Positions 32,492 through 39,278 of a stretch of DNA of 45,067 nt are shown in pieces. A model generated the notes under the pieces. That model ran no database searches, had not been told where the DNA came from, and saw only the letters and a program-made list of their open reading frames with translations. The position numbers and the translations under genes are program-made. Location: positions 1 to 45,067 of the forward strand of contig CANRNU010000018.1 in assembly GCA_947632005.1 (NCBI GenBank). The letters are read 5' to 3'. The DNA is from an uncultured Oscillospiraceae bacterium (GTDB taxonomy: Bacteria > Bacillota > Clostridia > Oscillospirales > Oscillospiraceae). Position 1 is the stretch's first letter. Every line of letters begins with the position of its first letter.

Positions 32492-33925
32492 TCATTCTGG
32501 CACAGGGTCAGGAGGAGAATCTATCAATTTGTTGTAATCATCTTGTAATTTCAAAAGGACCCGTATGGCAGTGCCTTGTCCGGGCGCGCTGGTCACCTCC
32601 AGCTTCGCCCCATGGGCGTCGGCGATGGCCCTTACCAGGGCCAGCCCCAGGCCGCTGCCGCCCTGCTTTTTGCTGCGGGACTTGTCCGCCATGTAAAAGG
32701 GCTCGAAGATGTGGTCCAGGGCCTCCGGGGGGATGCCCCGGCCCTGGTCCAGCACCTCGAACGACCCGTCCCGGGCCGTGAGCCACACAGTGGGCTCCGC
32801 TGTACCCGGGTCATAGCTCTTGGCGGCGTTGTCCACCAGATTCACCAGCAGCGAGCGCATCAGCACCGGGTCCGCGAGGACGACGGACCCGTCGCAGTTG
32901 GTGCGGAGCGTCACGCCGCGGGACTGCAAAAGGGGTCCCGCTGAGCTTTGGACCTGGGCCACGAGCTCTGCCGCGGGAATCTCCTGCAGGGACACGTCCT
33001 GCCGGAGGGTGAGCAGCTTCAGGAGGGTCTGGGTGAGCTTTTCCAGCCACCGGCACTGGTCCTCGATGCGGGCCAGAGACCGGTCGGCTTCCTCCGCCGA
33101 CATATTGGCCGAGCGGAGGAGCTGGGTGTGCAGGAGCATGGAGGCCAGGGGCGTCTTGAACTCATGGGTCACCCCGCCGATGAACAGCTCCTGCCGCCGG
33201 GCGGTGGCCTCCAGTTCGTCTATCCTGGTCTGGACGGCGGCGGCCATGGTGTTGAAATCCGCAGCCAGCGCACCGGTCTCGTCCCGGCCGGACACGTCCG
33301 CCCGGAAGCCGTAATCCCCGCCGGCGATGCGCCGTGCCGCGGCGGCCAGCTCCCCCATGGGCCGGGCGCCCCGGCCCATGAGAAGGGTGATGAGAAACGC
33401 GCCCAGCACCGTGCCGGCCAGGCTGATGAGGACGAACGCAGCCGTCATGGTCCGAACGCTCCGATATACGCCGGACACATCCCGGACCGTGTATATGTCA
33501 TATGTCTCCCCGCCTGCGAGGACCTGGTTTGCCGCGATGAGAAGCCGGTCCTCCCCGTGCCGGACAGGGAGGACCTGAAGGCCGTCGGCAAGGGCCTGGC
33601 CCGGGAGATACTCTGCAGGGGAGACGTCCAGATGGGTGGAGATGACCCGGTCCCCCCGCATGAGCACAGAGGTGGCGTCCCCCAGGCGCTCAAAGCAGTA
33701 CCGCACCAGGCTGTCCCGCACCGGGGCCGGGTCAGAGTCCAGCAGATAGTAGTTCGTCATCTCTGCGAAGGAGGTGGACAGCACCCGCTGTTTTTCCGCC
33801 GTCTGGGTCTCGGCCAGGTCCAGGATGCTGTTCCGGGCATATGCCAGCAAGATGGAGGAACATGCCGCCACCACCGTCAAGAGCACGGCCCCGCATACAA
33901 GGGACGCCTTCTGCCACAGCTTCAT
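32492..33925 (-). CDS. Sensor histidine kinase
   Basis: The 477-residue protein has an N-terminal membrane helix (VCGAVLLTVVAACSSILLAY), an extracytoplasmic sensor of about 130 residues and a second helix (AAFVLISLAGTVLGAFLITLL). A HAMP domain (ARPMGELAAAARRIAGGDYGFRA region), the phosphoacceptor GGVTHEFKTPLASML near residue 250 and an ATPase domain with NLVDNAAKS, DQGRGIPPE and GGSGLGLALV follow. It phosphorylates the response regulator encoded one base upstream. The sensor part has no family I can name. The last codons contain paired TTGTAAT repeats on the opposite strand (32532-32552). Confidence 0.94.
   Translation of the reverse strand: MKLWQKASLVCGAVLLTVVAACSSILLAYARNSILDLAETQTAEKQRVLSTSFAEMTNYYLLDSDPAPVRDSLVRYCFERLGDATSVLMRGDRVISTHLDVSPAEYLPGQALADGLQVLPVRHGEDRLLIAANQVLAGGETYDIYTVRDVSGVYRSVRTMTAAFVLISLAGTVLGAFLITLLMGRGARPMGELAAAARRIAGGDYGFRADVSGRDETGALAADFNTMAAAVQTRIDELEATARRQELFIGGVTHEFKTPLASMLLHTQLLRSANMSAEEADRSLARIEDQCRWLEKLTQTLLKLLTLRQDVSLQEIPAAELVAQVQSSAGPLLQSRGVTLRTNCDGSVVLADPVLMRSLLVNLVDNAAKSYDPGTAEPTVWLTARDGSFEVLDQGRGIPPEALDHIFEPFYMADKSRSKKQGGSGLGLALVRAIADAHGAKLEVTSAPGQGTAIRVLLKLQDDYNKLIDSPPDPVPE
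32532..32552. promoter_or_regulatory. Second paired direct repeat, inside the kinase gene
   Basis: TTGTAATCATC at 32532-32542 and TTGTAATTTC from 32543 repeat the same heptamer TTGTAAT with the same 11-bp period as the site upstream of the response regulator gene. It lies 67 bp upstream of the secreted-protein ATG. It is inferred to be a response-regulator site for that gene; no convincing -10 box was found. Confidence 0.5.
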
Positions 33926-33926
33926 C

Positions 33927-34589
33927 TCATCGGTCCTCCAATCGGTAGCCCCGCTTGGGGATGGAGCGGATGGCGTCGCCCAGGTCCAGCTTTTTGCGGA
34001 GACTGGCGATCTTCACGTCGATGGCCCGGGTCTCTCCCATGAAGTCGGTGCCCCATACCTCCGACAGGAACTGTTCCCGGGAGACCGTGAGATTTTTGTA
34101 CCGCAGCAGGAGCAGCAGCACGTCGAACTCCATGGGCTGCAGCTCCACCGGCTCCCCGGCCTTCTTCACGGTGCGGGTCTCGCTGTTGACCTCCACGTCC
34201 CGGACCCGGAAGACGGTGTTGAGCTTCCCGGTCCGGCGCAGGACCTTCTCGATGCGGACCATGAGAGTGAGCATGTCAAAGGGCTTGACGATGTAATCCT
34301 CCGCCCCGTCCCGGAGCCCCCTGATCTCGGAGGCGGAATCTGTCTTGGCGGTCATATAGATGACGGGAATGGAGTATTTCTCCATATATCCGAACAGCGC
34401 AAAGCCGTCCATGCCCGGCAGCATGATGTCCAGCAGGGCCAGGTCATAGGCGTGGTCCTCTCCCAGGGCCTCCGCGGCCCTGCGCCCGTCGTCGAACAGG
34501 GCGTAGTCATAGCCCACGAACTGCATGTTCAGCGCCAGGGCGCTGGCAATGCCCTCGTCGTCCTCCACGATCAGGATCCTGTTTTTCAC
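33927..34589 (-). CDS. OmpR/PhoB-family response regulator
   Basis: The 220-residue protein has a receiver domain with the acidic pair at residues 10-11 (ILIVEDDEG), phosphoacceptor Asp54 (LALLDIMLPGMDGF), the Thr in YMTAKTD and the Lys in VKPFD. A winged-helix DNA-binding domain follows (LQPMEFDVLLLL, then RAIDVKIASLRKKL, then SIPKRGYRL). Its stop lies one base before the kinase start, so the two are tightly coupled. The 11-bp tandem repeats just upstream of its own -10 box point to autoregulation. Confidence 0.95.
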   Translation of the reverse strand: MKNRILIVEDDEGIASALALNMQFVGYDYALFDDGRRAAEALGEDHAYDLALLDIMLPGMDGFALFGYMEKYSIPVIYMTAKTDSASEIRGLRDGAEDYIVKPFDMLTLMVRIEKVLRRTGKLNTVFRVRDVEVNSETRTVKKAGEPVELQPMEFDVLLLLLRYKNLTVSREQFLSEVWGTDFMGETRAIDVKIASLRKKLDLGDAIRSIPKRGYRLEDR

Positions 34590-34621
34590 AGCGGCACCTC
34601 CCGGATAAGGTCGATAAGAAT

Positions 34622-34668
34622 ATTATAACAGAGTTTTCTGCGGGTTTTGTAATTTCCTTGTAATTTCC
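34622..34668 (-). promoter_or_regulatory. Response-regulator promoter with 11-bp tandem repeats
   Basis: TTGTAATTTCC occurs twice in perfect tandem (34647-34657 and 34658-34668). The repeats stand where a -35 box would be, 19 bp from TATAAT on the minus strand (34622-34627). There is no good -35. This is the classic layout of a promoter activated by an OmpR/PhoB-type dimer. Confidence 0.7.
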
Positions 34669-34675
34669 CGGCAAG

Positions 34676-34706
34676 AAAAAATCCCCGCTGCTGGAAGCAG
34701 CGGGGA
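34676..34706 (-). terminator. Terminator after the malic enzyme gene
   Basis: A perfect 11-bp stem (34682-34692 with 34696-34706), 3-nt loop, and TTTTTT on the minus strand. It ends the nadE-fum-malic enzyme operon. Confidence 0.9.
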
Positions 34707-34718
34707 AATTATGTAAAC

Positions 34719-35891
34719 TTATAGCCGTGCCACGCCGGAATCCCGGGCGGCCTGGGCGACCGCGACGGACACTGCTGCCCGGACCCGGGGGTCGAAGGCG
34801 TGGGGGATGATGTAGTCGGGGCTCAGTTCGTCCTCGCGCACCAGCCCTGCCAGGGCGTGGGCGGCGGCCAGCTTCATGGCGTGGTCGATGTCCCGGGCCC
34901 GCACATCCAGTGCGCCCCGGAAGATACCGGGGAAGACCAGCACATTGTTGAGCTGGTTGGGCATATCGCTGCGGCCGGTGGCGGTGACGGCGGCGCCGTT
35001 CGCCTTGGCCTCGTCGGGGAATATCTCGGGGGTGGGGTTGGCGCAGGCGAACACGATGGCGTCCCGGGCCATGGACCGGACCATGTCCCCGGTGACGGCC
35101 CCGGGGGCGGACACGCCGATAAAGGCGTCCGCGCCCTTGAGGGCGTCCGCCAGGGAGCCGGTGAGCCGGTCCCGGTTGGTGACGGCGGCCAGGGCCTCCT
35201 TGGCGGGATTGAGCCCGGCCCGCCCGGCGGCGATGGGGCCCTTTCTGTCACAGACGATCACGTCCCCGGCTCCTGCCTTTGCCAGCAGCCGGGCGATGGC
35301 CGTGCCGGCGGCGCCGGCCCCATTGATGACGATGCGGATGTTTTCCAGGCGCTTTCCCACCACCTTCAGGGCGTTGGTGAGCCCTGCCAGAGCGGTGACG
35401 GCGGTGCCGTGCTGGTCGTCGTGGAACACGGGGATGTCACAGATGGCCTTCAGCCGCTCCTCCACCTCGAAGCACCGGGGCGCGGCGATGTCCTCCAGGT
35501 TGATGCCCCCGAAGCTCCCGGCCAGGAGACTGACCGTGCGCACGATGTCATCCGGGTCCTGGGAGCGGATGCACAGGGGCACCGCATCCACGCCGCCGAA
35601 GGTCTTGAACAGCACGCACTTGCCCTCCATGACCGGCATGCCGGCCTCCGGACCGATGTTGCCCAGGCCCAGGACGGCGGAGCCGTCTGTGACCACCGCC
35701 ACGGTGTTCCACCGGCCAGTGAGCTCATAGCTCTTGGCCGGGTCTTTTTGTATCTCCAGACAGGGGGCGGCCACGCCGGGGGTGTAGGCGATGGCCAGGG
35801 CTTCCGCCCCGTCCACCTGGGGTTTGGCCTGAACGGTCAGCTTGCCCCGCCAGGCATAGTGGGCTTCCAGGGATGCTTTCAGATAGTCCAT
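34719..35891 (-). CDS. NAD(P)-dependent malic enzyme (short bacterial type)
   Basis: The start at 35891 (MDYLKASLEAHYAWRGKL) has GGAGAG upstream; the longer frame runs back to 35951 into the fumarase gene. The 390-residue enzyme decarboxylates malate to pyruvate and CO2. It shows the IAYTPGVAAPC motif, VVTDGSAVLGLGNIGPEAGMPVMEGK with the catalytic region, FHDDQHGTA for metal binding, the Rossmann INGAGAAGTAIARLL and ACANPTPEI. It lies 19 bp after the fumarase beta gene and uses its product. The Asp after the dinucleotide fold (VIVCDRKG) favours NAD over NADP, which is an inference. Confidence 0.94.
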   Translation of the reverse strand: MDYLKASLEAHYAWRGKLTVQAKPQVDGAEALAIAYTPGVAAPCLEIQKDPAKSYELTGRWNTVAVVTDGSAVLGLGNIGPEAGMPVMEGKCVLFKTFGGVDAVPLCIRSQDPDDIVRTVSLLAGSFGGINLEDIAAPRCFEVEERLKAICDIPVFHDDQHGTAVTALAGLTNALKVVGKRLENIRIVINGAGAAGTAIARLLAKAGAGDVIVCDRKGPIAAGRAGLNPAKEALAAVTNRDRLTGSLADALKGADAFIGVSAPGAVTGDMVRSMARDAIVFACANPTPEIFPDEAKANGAAVTATGRSDMPNQLNNVLVFPGIFRGALDVRARDIDHAMKLAAAHALAGLVREDELSPDYIIPHAFDPRVRAAVSVAVAQAARDSGVARL

Positions 35892-35910
35892 GGGTCTTGT
35901 TCTCTCCAGT

Positions 35911-36441
35911 TCAAAGATAGGGGGACCAGATGTTCCCGGCGCAGTCGGCAAAGACGCTGACAGGGAAATCCTCCACCTCCAGCCGCCGGATGGCCTCGGT
36001 GCCCAGCTCGGGGAAGGCCACCAGTTCGCAGCGCTTCACGTAGTTGGCCAGCAGCGCCCCGCAGCCACCCTCGGCGGAGAAGTACACGGCGGGCGCCTCC
36101 CGGATGGCGTCCAGCACCCCCTGGCCCCGGCGGCCCTTGCCGATCATGCCCCGCAGGCCGTGGGCCAGCAGGGCGGGGGTGTACCGGTCCATCCGGTAGG
36201 AGGTGGTGGGGCCGCAGGAACCGATGGGCCGGCCCGGGGGCGCCGGGGTGGGGCCGGTGTAGTAGATGATCTGTCCTGCCAGGTCGAAGGGCAGGGGCTC
36301 GCCCGCCTCCAGGAGCTCATAGAGCTTTTTGTGGGCCGCATCCCGGGCGGTGTAGATGACCCCGGTGATGCGCACCTGGTCTCCGGCTCGCAGAGCGCGG
36401 ACTGCCTCGTCGATCAGGGGTGTTTGAATGTGTTTTTCCAT
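35911..36441 (-). CDS. Class I fumarate hydratase, beta subunit
   Basis: The 176-residue protein matches the C-terminal half of Fe-S fumarases and tartrate dehydratases. It shows LRAGDQVRITGVIYTARDAAHKKL, IIYYTGPTPAPPGRPIGSCGPTTSYRMD, GLRGMIGKGRRG and RRLEVEDFPVSVFADCAGN. It forms the hydratase with the alpha subunit encoded directly upstream; the two frames overlap by one base (TAATG). Fumarate is favoured over tartrate because malic enzyme follows in the operon. Confidence 0.92.
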   Translation of the reverse strand: MEKHIQTPLIDEAVRALRAGDQVRITGVIYTARDAAHKKLYELLEAGEPLPFDLAGQIIYYTGPTPAPPGRPIGSCGPTTSYRMDRYTPALLAHGLRGMIGKGRRGQGVLDAIREAPAVYFSAEGGCGALLANYVKRCELVAFPELGTEAIRRLEVEDFPVSVFADCAGNIWSPYL

Positions 36442-37205
36442 TACAATACCTCGCTGGCATAGCGCAGACTGTGGCAGCCGATGGACACGGCGCAGGGCAG
36501 GCCCGCGATGTGGGTGGGGGCCTGGAGGATGTTCACGCCGATGGAGAATGTCTTGGTCTGCTCATAGAGCTCCTGCTCCAGCGCCGCATAGAAGGGGTCC
36601 GGGTTGGGCCCTTCCCGGAGCGTGGCCTTTTTCGCCATGTACGCGGCCCGGTCGAAGTTCCCGCCAAGGCCCACGCCGATCTTCACCGGGGGGCAGGCGT
36701 CGGGTACGGCCAGCCTTGCCGTCTCCAGCACGAAAGCCTTCACGCCCTCCAGACCGTCCGCCGGGGCCAGCATGGCGATCCGGGCCTTATTCTCGCAGCC
36801 GAAGCCCCGGGGGGCCACGGTCACCTTCACCCGGTCCCCGGGAACGATGTCCGTGTAGAGGAACGCGGGGGTATTGTCGCCGGTGTTGGTCCGGCGGAGG
36901 GGGTCCGCCACGATGGAGGCGCGCAGATATCCCTCCTGTACCGCCCGGGCAACGCCCTCATTGACCGCGGCGGGGATGTCCCCGGTGAGATGCACGTCCT
37001 GGCCCACCTCCAGGTACACGGCGGCCATGCCGGTGTCCTGGCAGAGGGGGATGTTCCCGTTCTTCTCAAAATTCTCGATGATATAGGGGTTGCCGAAGGC
37101 ATAGAGCTTCTCCTTCACCGGCTCGGGCAGGTGAAGGCAGGCATCCACATACAGCCGGGCCACGGCGTCGGTGAGCCGGGCGGCGTCCAACTCGCGCACG
37201 CTCAT
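36441..37205 (-). CDS. Class I fumarate hydratase, alpha subunit (short, divergent)
   Basis: The 254-residue protein is the catalytic Fe-S half. The three cluster Cys are in place: IPLCQDTGMA, PDACPPVKIGVGLGG and SIGCHSLRYA. It is about 25 residues shorter than typical alpha subunits. The stretch before the CQDTG motif is reduced (FGNPYIIENFEKNGN), and the usual GPQGxGG loop before the last Cys is absent, with KTFSIGVNILQAPTHIAGLP in its place. It overlaps nadE by 4 bp and the beta gene by one base. Fumarate to malate is the likely reaction; another 2-enoate dicarboxylate is possible. Confidence 0.87.
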   Translation of the reverse strand: MSVRELDAARLTDAVARLYVDACLHLPEPVKEKLYAFGNPYIIENFEKNGNIPLCQDTGMAAVYLEVGQDVHLTGDIPAAVNEGVARAVQEGYLRASIVADPLRRTNTGDNTPAFLYTDIVPGDRVKVTVAPRGFGCENKARIAMLAPADGLEGVKAFVLETARLAVPDACPPVKIGVGLGGNFDRAAYMAKKATLREGPNPDPFYAALEQELYEQTKTFSIGVNILQAPTHIAGLPCAVSIGCHSLRYASEVL

Positions 37206-37933
37206 GGGCCGGGGTAGACGGCGATGGGCCGGCGCTTGTGCTCGCTGACGGTGTGGAACCGGTCGATGACGGCCCGGTCCCGCTCGCTGGCCTCGCCGGT
37301 GAGCAGAAACTTGTCGATGGCGGCGTAGGTGACGCCCATCTCCGACTCGTCTGTCTGGCCCTCAAAGAGCCCTGCCGAGGGGGCCTTGGTCCGGATGGAC
37401 ATGGGGGCGTCCAGCCAGGCCAGAAATTCGTATATCTCCGTCACCGTCAGGTCCGCGATGGGGTTGAAGTCGTTGGCCCCGTCGCCCCACTTGGTGAAGT
37501 AGCCCATGTAGGCCTCGCTCCGGTTGCCGGTGCCGGCCACCAGCCGGCCCTCGGCCCCGGCGATGGCGTACAGGGTGGTCATCCGCAGCCGGGGGGCGAT
37601 GTTGGCGATGGCCGCCGGGGTCATGTCCGTGACGCCCTCCAGCGCGGCAAGCTCCGCCTCCCGGACCGGGGTCAGGTCCACCAGCCGGGTCTCGATGCCG
37701 TACTTCTCCGCCACGGCCTTGCCGTCGGTCAGGTCGATGCTGAAGTTGCGCTGGGAGGCGCAGGGCATGAGCACGCCCACGGTGTCGTCGCAGGCGGCCT
37801 TGCAGAGGATGCCCACCAGGGTGCAGTCCTTGCCGCCGGAGTTGCCGTACACGATGCCCTTCTGGCCGCTTTTTTCCAAGGTCTCGCGGATGAACGCGAC
37901 ACGCTTGTCAAATTCTTCCTGGTAATCTCTCAT
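37202..37933 (-). CDS. nadE: NAD+ synthase, ammonia-dependent type
   Basis: The 243-residue enzyme adenylates and amidates nicotinate adenine dinucleotide to NAD+. It has the P-loop GNSGGKDCTLVGILC (the usual SGGxDS Ser is Cys here), TTLYAIAGAEGRLVAGTGNRSEAYMGYFTKWGDG and NPIADLTVTEIYEFLAWL. No glutaminase domain is present, so free ammonia is the nitrogen donor. AAGGATG-type spacing before the ATG is weak. It opens the operon with fumarase and malic enzyme, whose products need NAD. Confidence 0.93.
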   Translation of the reverse strand: MRDYQEEFDKRVAFIRETLEKSGQKGIVYGNSGGKDCTLVGILCKAACDDTVGVLMPCASQRNFSIDLTDGKAVAEKYGIETRLVDLTPVREAELAALEGVTDMTPAAIANIAPRLRMTTLYAIAGAEGRLVAGTGNRSEAYMGYFTKWGDGANDFNPIADLTVTEIYEFLAWLDAPMSIRTKAPSAGLFEGQTDESEMGVTYAAIDKFLLTGEASERDRAVIDRFHTVSEHKRRPIAVYPGP

Positions 37934-37972
37934 AAGGATGTTTCACCGCTTTCCAATGTCTGGTATGAGCGC

Positions 37973-38001
37973 ATTATACGCGCTTCGGGCTGGTTTGTAA
38001 A
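37973..38001 (-). promoter_or_regulatory. Sigma-A promoter of nadE-fum-malic enzyme
   Basis: On the minus strand TTTACA (37996-38001), 17 bp, TATAAT (37973-37978), 39 bp before the nadE ATG. Confidence 0.75.
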
Positions 38002-38048
38002 TGAATAATGTGGACAAAAGGGCCTGGAGATGACACGGAAAATGGGAG

Positions 38049-38372
38049 TCAGCCATGCAGGTCCAGGAAACCATCGACCGTGGCCTGGAACAACGCCTCC
38101 GTGAGGTCAAGGCGCATCAATTTGGTGCCCTGCACAGCAAAATAGACGGTCGTTTTGTCTGTTATTACTTTGAACAATGCTTCTATGCCGTGAAACTCAA
38201 TGTCAAACAAATATCCGAACTCCACTTTTGTGTATGCCAATGCTTCATAGTCCTCGTCCTGCCGCAGCAGTTTTAAGGCAGAAGCGGCCAGGGCTTCCTT
38301 CAACTGGGTATTCGTTATAGCGTTTGTTTCACGGGGTTTATTGTTTTCGTTTTTCTTTTTGAATAGAGACAT
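38049..38372 (-). CDS. Uncharacterised small protein, 107 aa
   Basis: The product begins MSLFKKKNENNKPRETN, a lysine-rich start typical of many immunity-like orphan proteins. It continues with a mixed alpha/beta stretch (LAYTKVEFGYLFDIEFHGIEAL, then TTVYFAVQGTKLMRLDL). It has no signal peptide or membrane segment. GGGGGAG precedes the ATG. Its composition is more AT-rich than the surrounding operons. No family is recognised. It lies beside two other orphan frames in the same island. Confidence 0.65.
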   Translation of the reverse strand: MSLFKKKNENNKPRETNAITNTQLKEALAASALKLLRQDEDYEALAYTKVEFGYLFDIEFHGIEALFKVITDKTTVYFAVQGTKLMRLDLTEALFQATVDGFLDLHG

Positions 38373-38676
38373 GTCAGCTCCCCCTCAAATTCCGATTGTA
38401 AAATAACGATTTTATAGGTGCTTATCACACCTCATAGAGTTTTAATAAAATCCTCCAGATACCTTGAAAACAGGGGAAAAGCCGCTGTCATCTGACGGCT
38501 GCTTTTCCCTTTCAGCAGGCAGCCAAGAAGTCATAAAACCGGCAGTACAGTCGAATATGGTATTCTTGCTAAGAAATAGATGTTTGCAGTAGATTTCCTC
38601 ATAATGTGGATGTATAATTATGAAAAGTCAAGCGGGGGACTGTTCGATAAAGTGTTTTTATAGTGGGGGTAATGAT
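38373..38676. other. AT-rich intergenic stretch with an imperfect hairpin
   Basis: No gene seen. A long imperfect hairpin with outer arms GGGAAAAGC (38474-38482) and GCTTTTCCC (38501-38509) and partly paired inner arms lies in the middle. TATAAT at 38613-38618 may be the -10 of the 38677 gene, but no good -35 is placed for it. Confidence 0.5.
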
Positions 38677-39096
38677 ATGGAAGAATTGTTCGCCTATGCT
38701 CTGCTGTATGTAATAGGATATGATAAGTCTGATGAATACAACAGGACATTAGATCGTCTGTTCCTTGCCGAGCCCACAAATGAAGAATTCCTTGATTTGG
38801 AAGGGATGAGAATGAAAGATGCTATGCTTCATTTGCTGCATTTAATGAAATCCAAACCGTTTGACAGTGACAAACTCGGATCATTTCTGATGCGCCTCCT
38901 AAAATCTTTTTATCAGGAGTGCGATATTCACGATTTTGCCGAAATAATAAATAAATTATGGTATTTCCTTCCCTCCGGTATGGAGCAAAAGGAGCCGTTT
39001 TATACATTTAGTTACGCTGGCGAGTGTTTAATATGCAGCAGCGAGGAATCGTGCAGAGAAATGTGCGAGAGGGCTTTGAATTACTATGAAAAGTGA
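38677..39096 (+). CDS. Uncharacterised protein, 139 aa (immunity-like)
   Basis: The start at 38677 (MEELFAYALLYVIGYDKSDE) has GGGGGT 6 bp upstream and is preferred over the ATG at 38620. The product is acidic, soluble and mostly helical (MKDAMLHLLHLMKSKP, DSDKLGSFLMRLLKSFYQE). Four Cys lie in the second half (QECDIH, ECLICSSEESCREMCERAL). Its AT-rich codon use is clearly unlike the flanking genes, which suggests recent acquisition. Size, acidity and setting resemble orphan immunity proteins of polymorphic-toxin systems, but no family is recognised and no toxin is present. Confidence 0.7.
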   Translation: MEELFAYALLYVIGYDKSDEYNRTLDRLFLAEPTNEEFLDLEGMRMKDAMLHLLHLMKSKPFDSDKLGSFLMRLLKSFYQECDIHDFAEIINKLWYFLPSGMEQKEPFYTFSYAGECLICSSEESCREMCERALNYYEK

Positions 39097-39142
39097 CCAT
39101 ACAGGCAAATCACCAGACTTTCACCTGGAAGGAGCGCAAACA

Positions 39143-39187
39143 ATGGGATTATTCGACAGATTTAAGAAAAACGATAGAGGATATTAA
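39143..39187 (+). pseudogene. Fourteen-codon remnant of an island gene
   Basis: AAGGAGCGCAAACA precedes an ATG that opens MGLFDRFKKNDRGY and then stops. This is the usual N-terminus of larger MGLF-type proteins, and also like the start of the 38049-38372 product. The strong ribosome-binding site with an abruptly ended frame suggests a deleted gene. A genuine micropeptide is less likely. Confidence 0.5.
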
Positions 39188-39230
39188 ATAAGCAAATCCC
39201 TATTTTTCGTGCTCTGCAGCAGTGCCTATG

Positions 39231-39264
39231 AAAACAAGGGAGACGCCTTTGCGGAGCGTCTCCC
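39231..39264 (-). terminator. Terminator after purA
   Basis: A perfect 9-bp stem (39238-39246 with 39256-39264) with TTGTTTTC on the minus strand, ending the pyrG-glmS-purB-purA unit. Confidence 0.8.
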
Positions 39265-39278
39265 TCGGATGTATTTTC

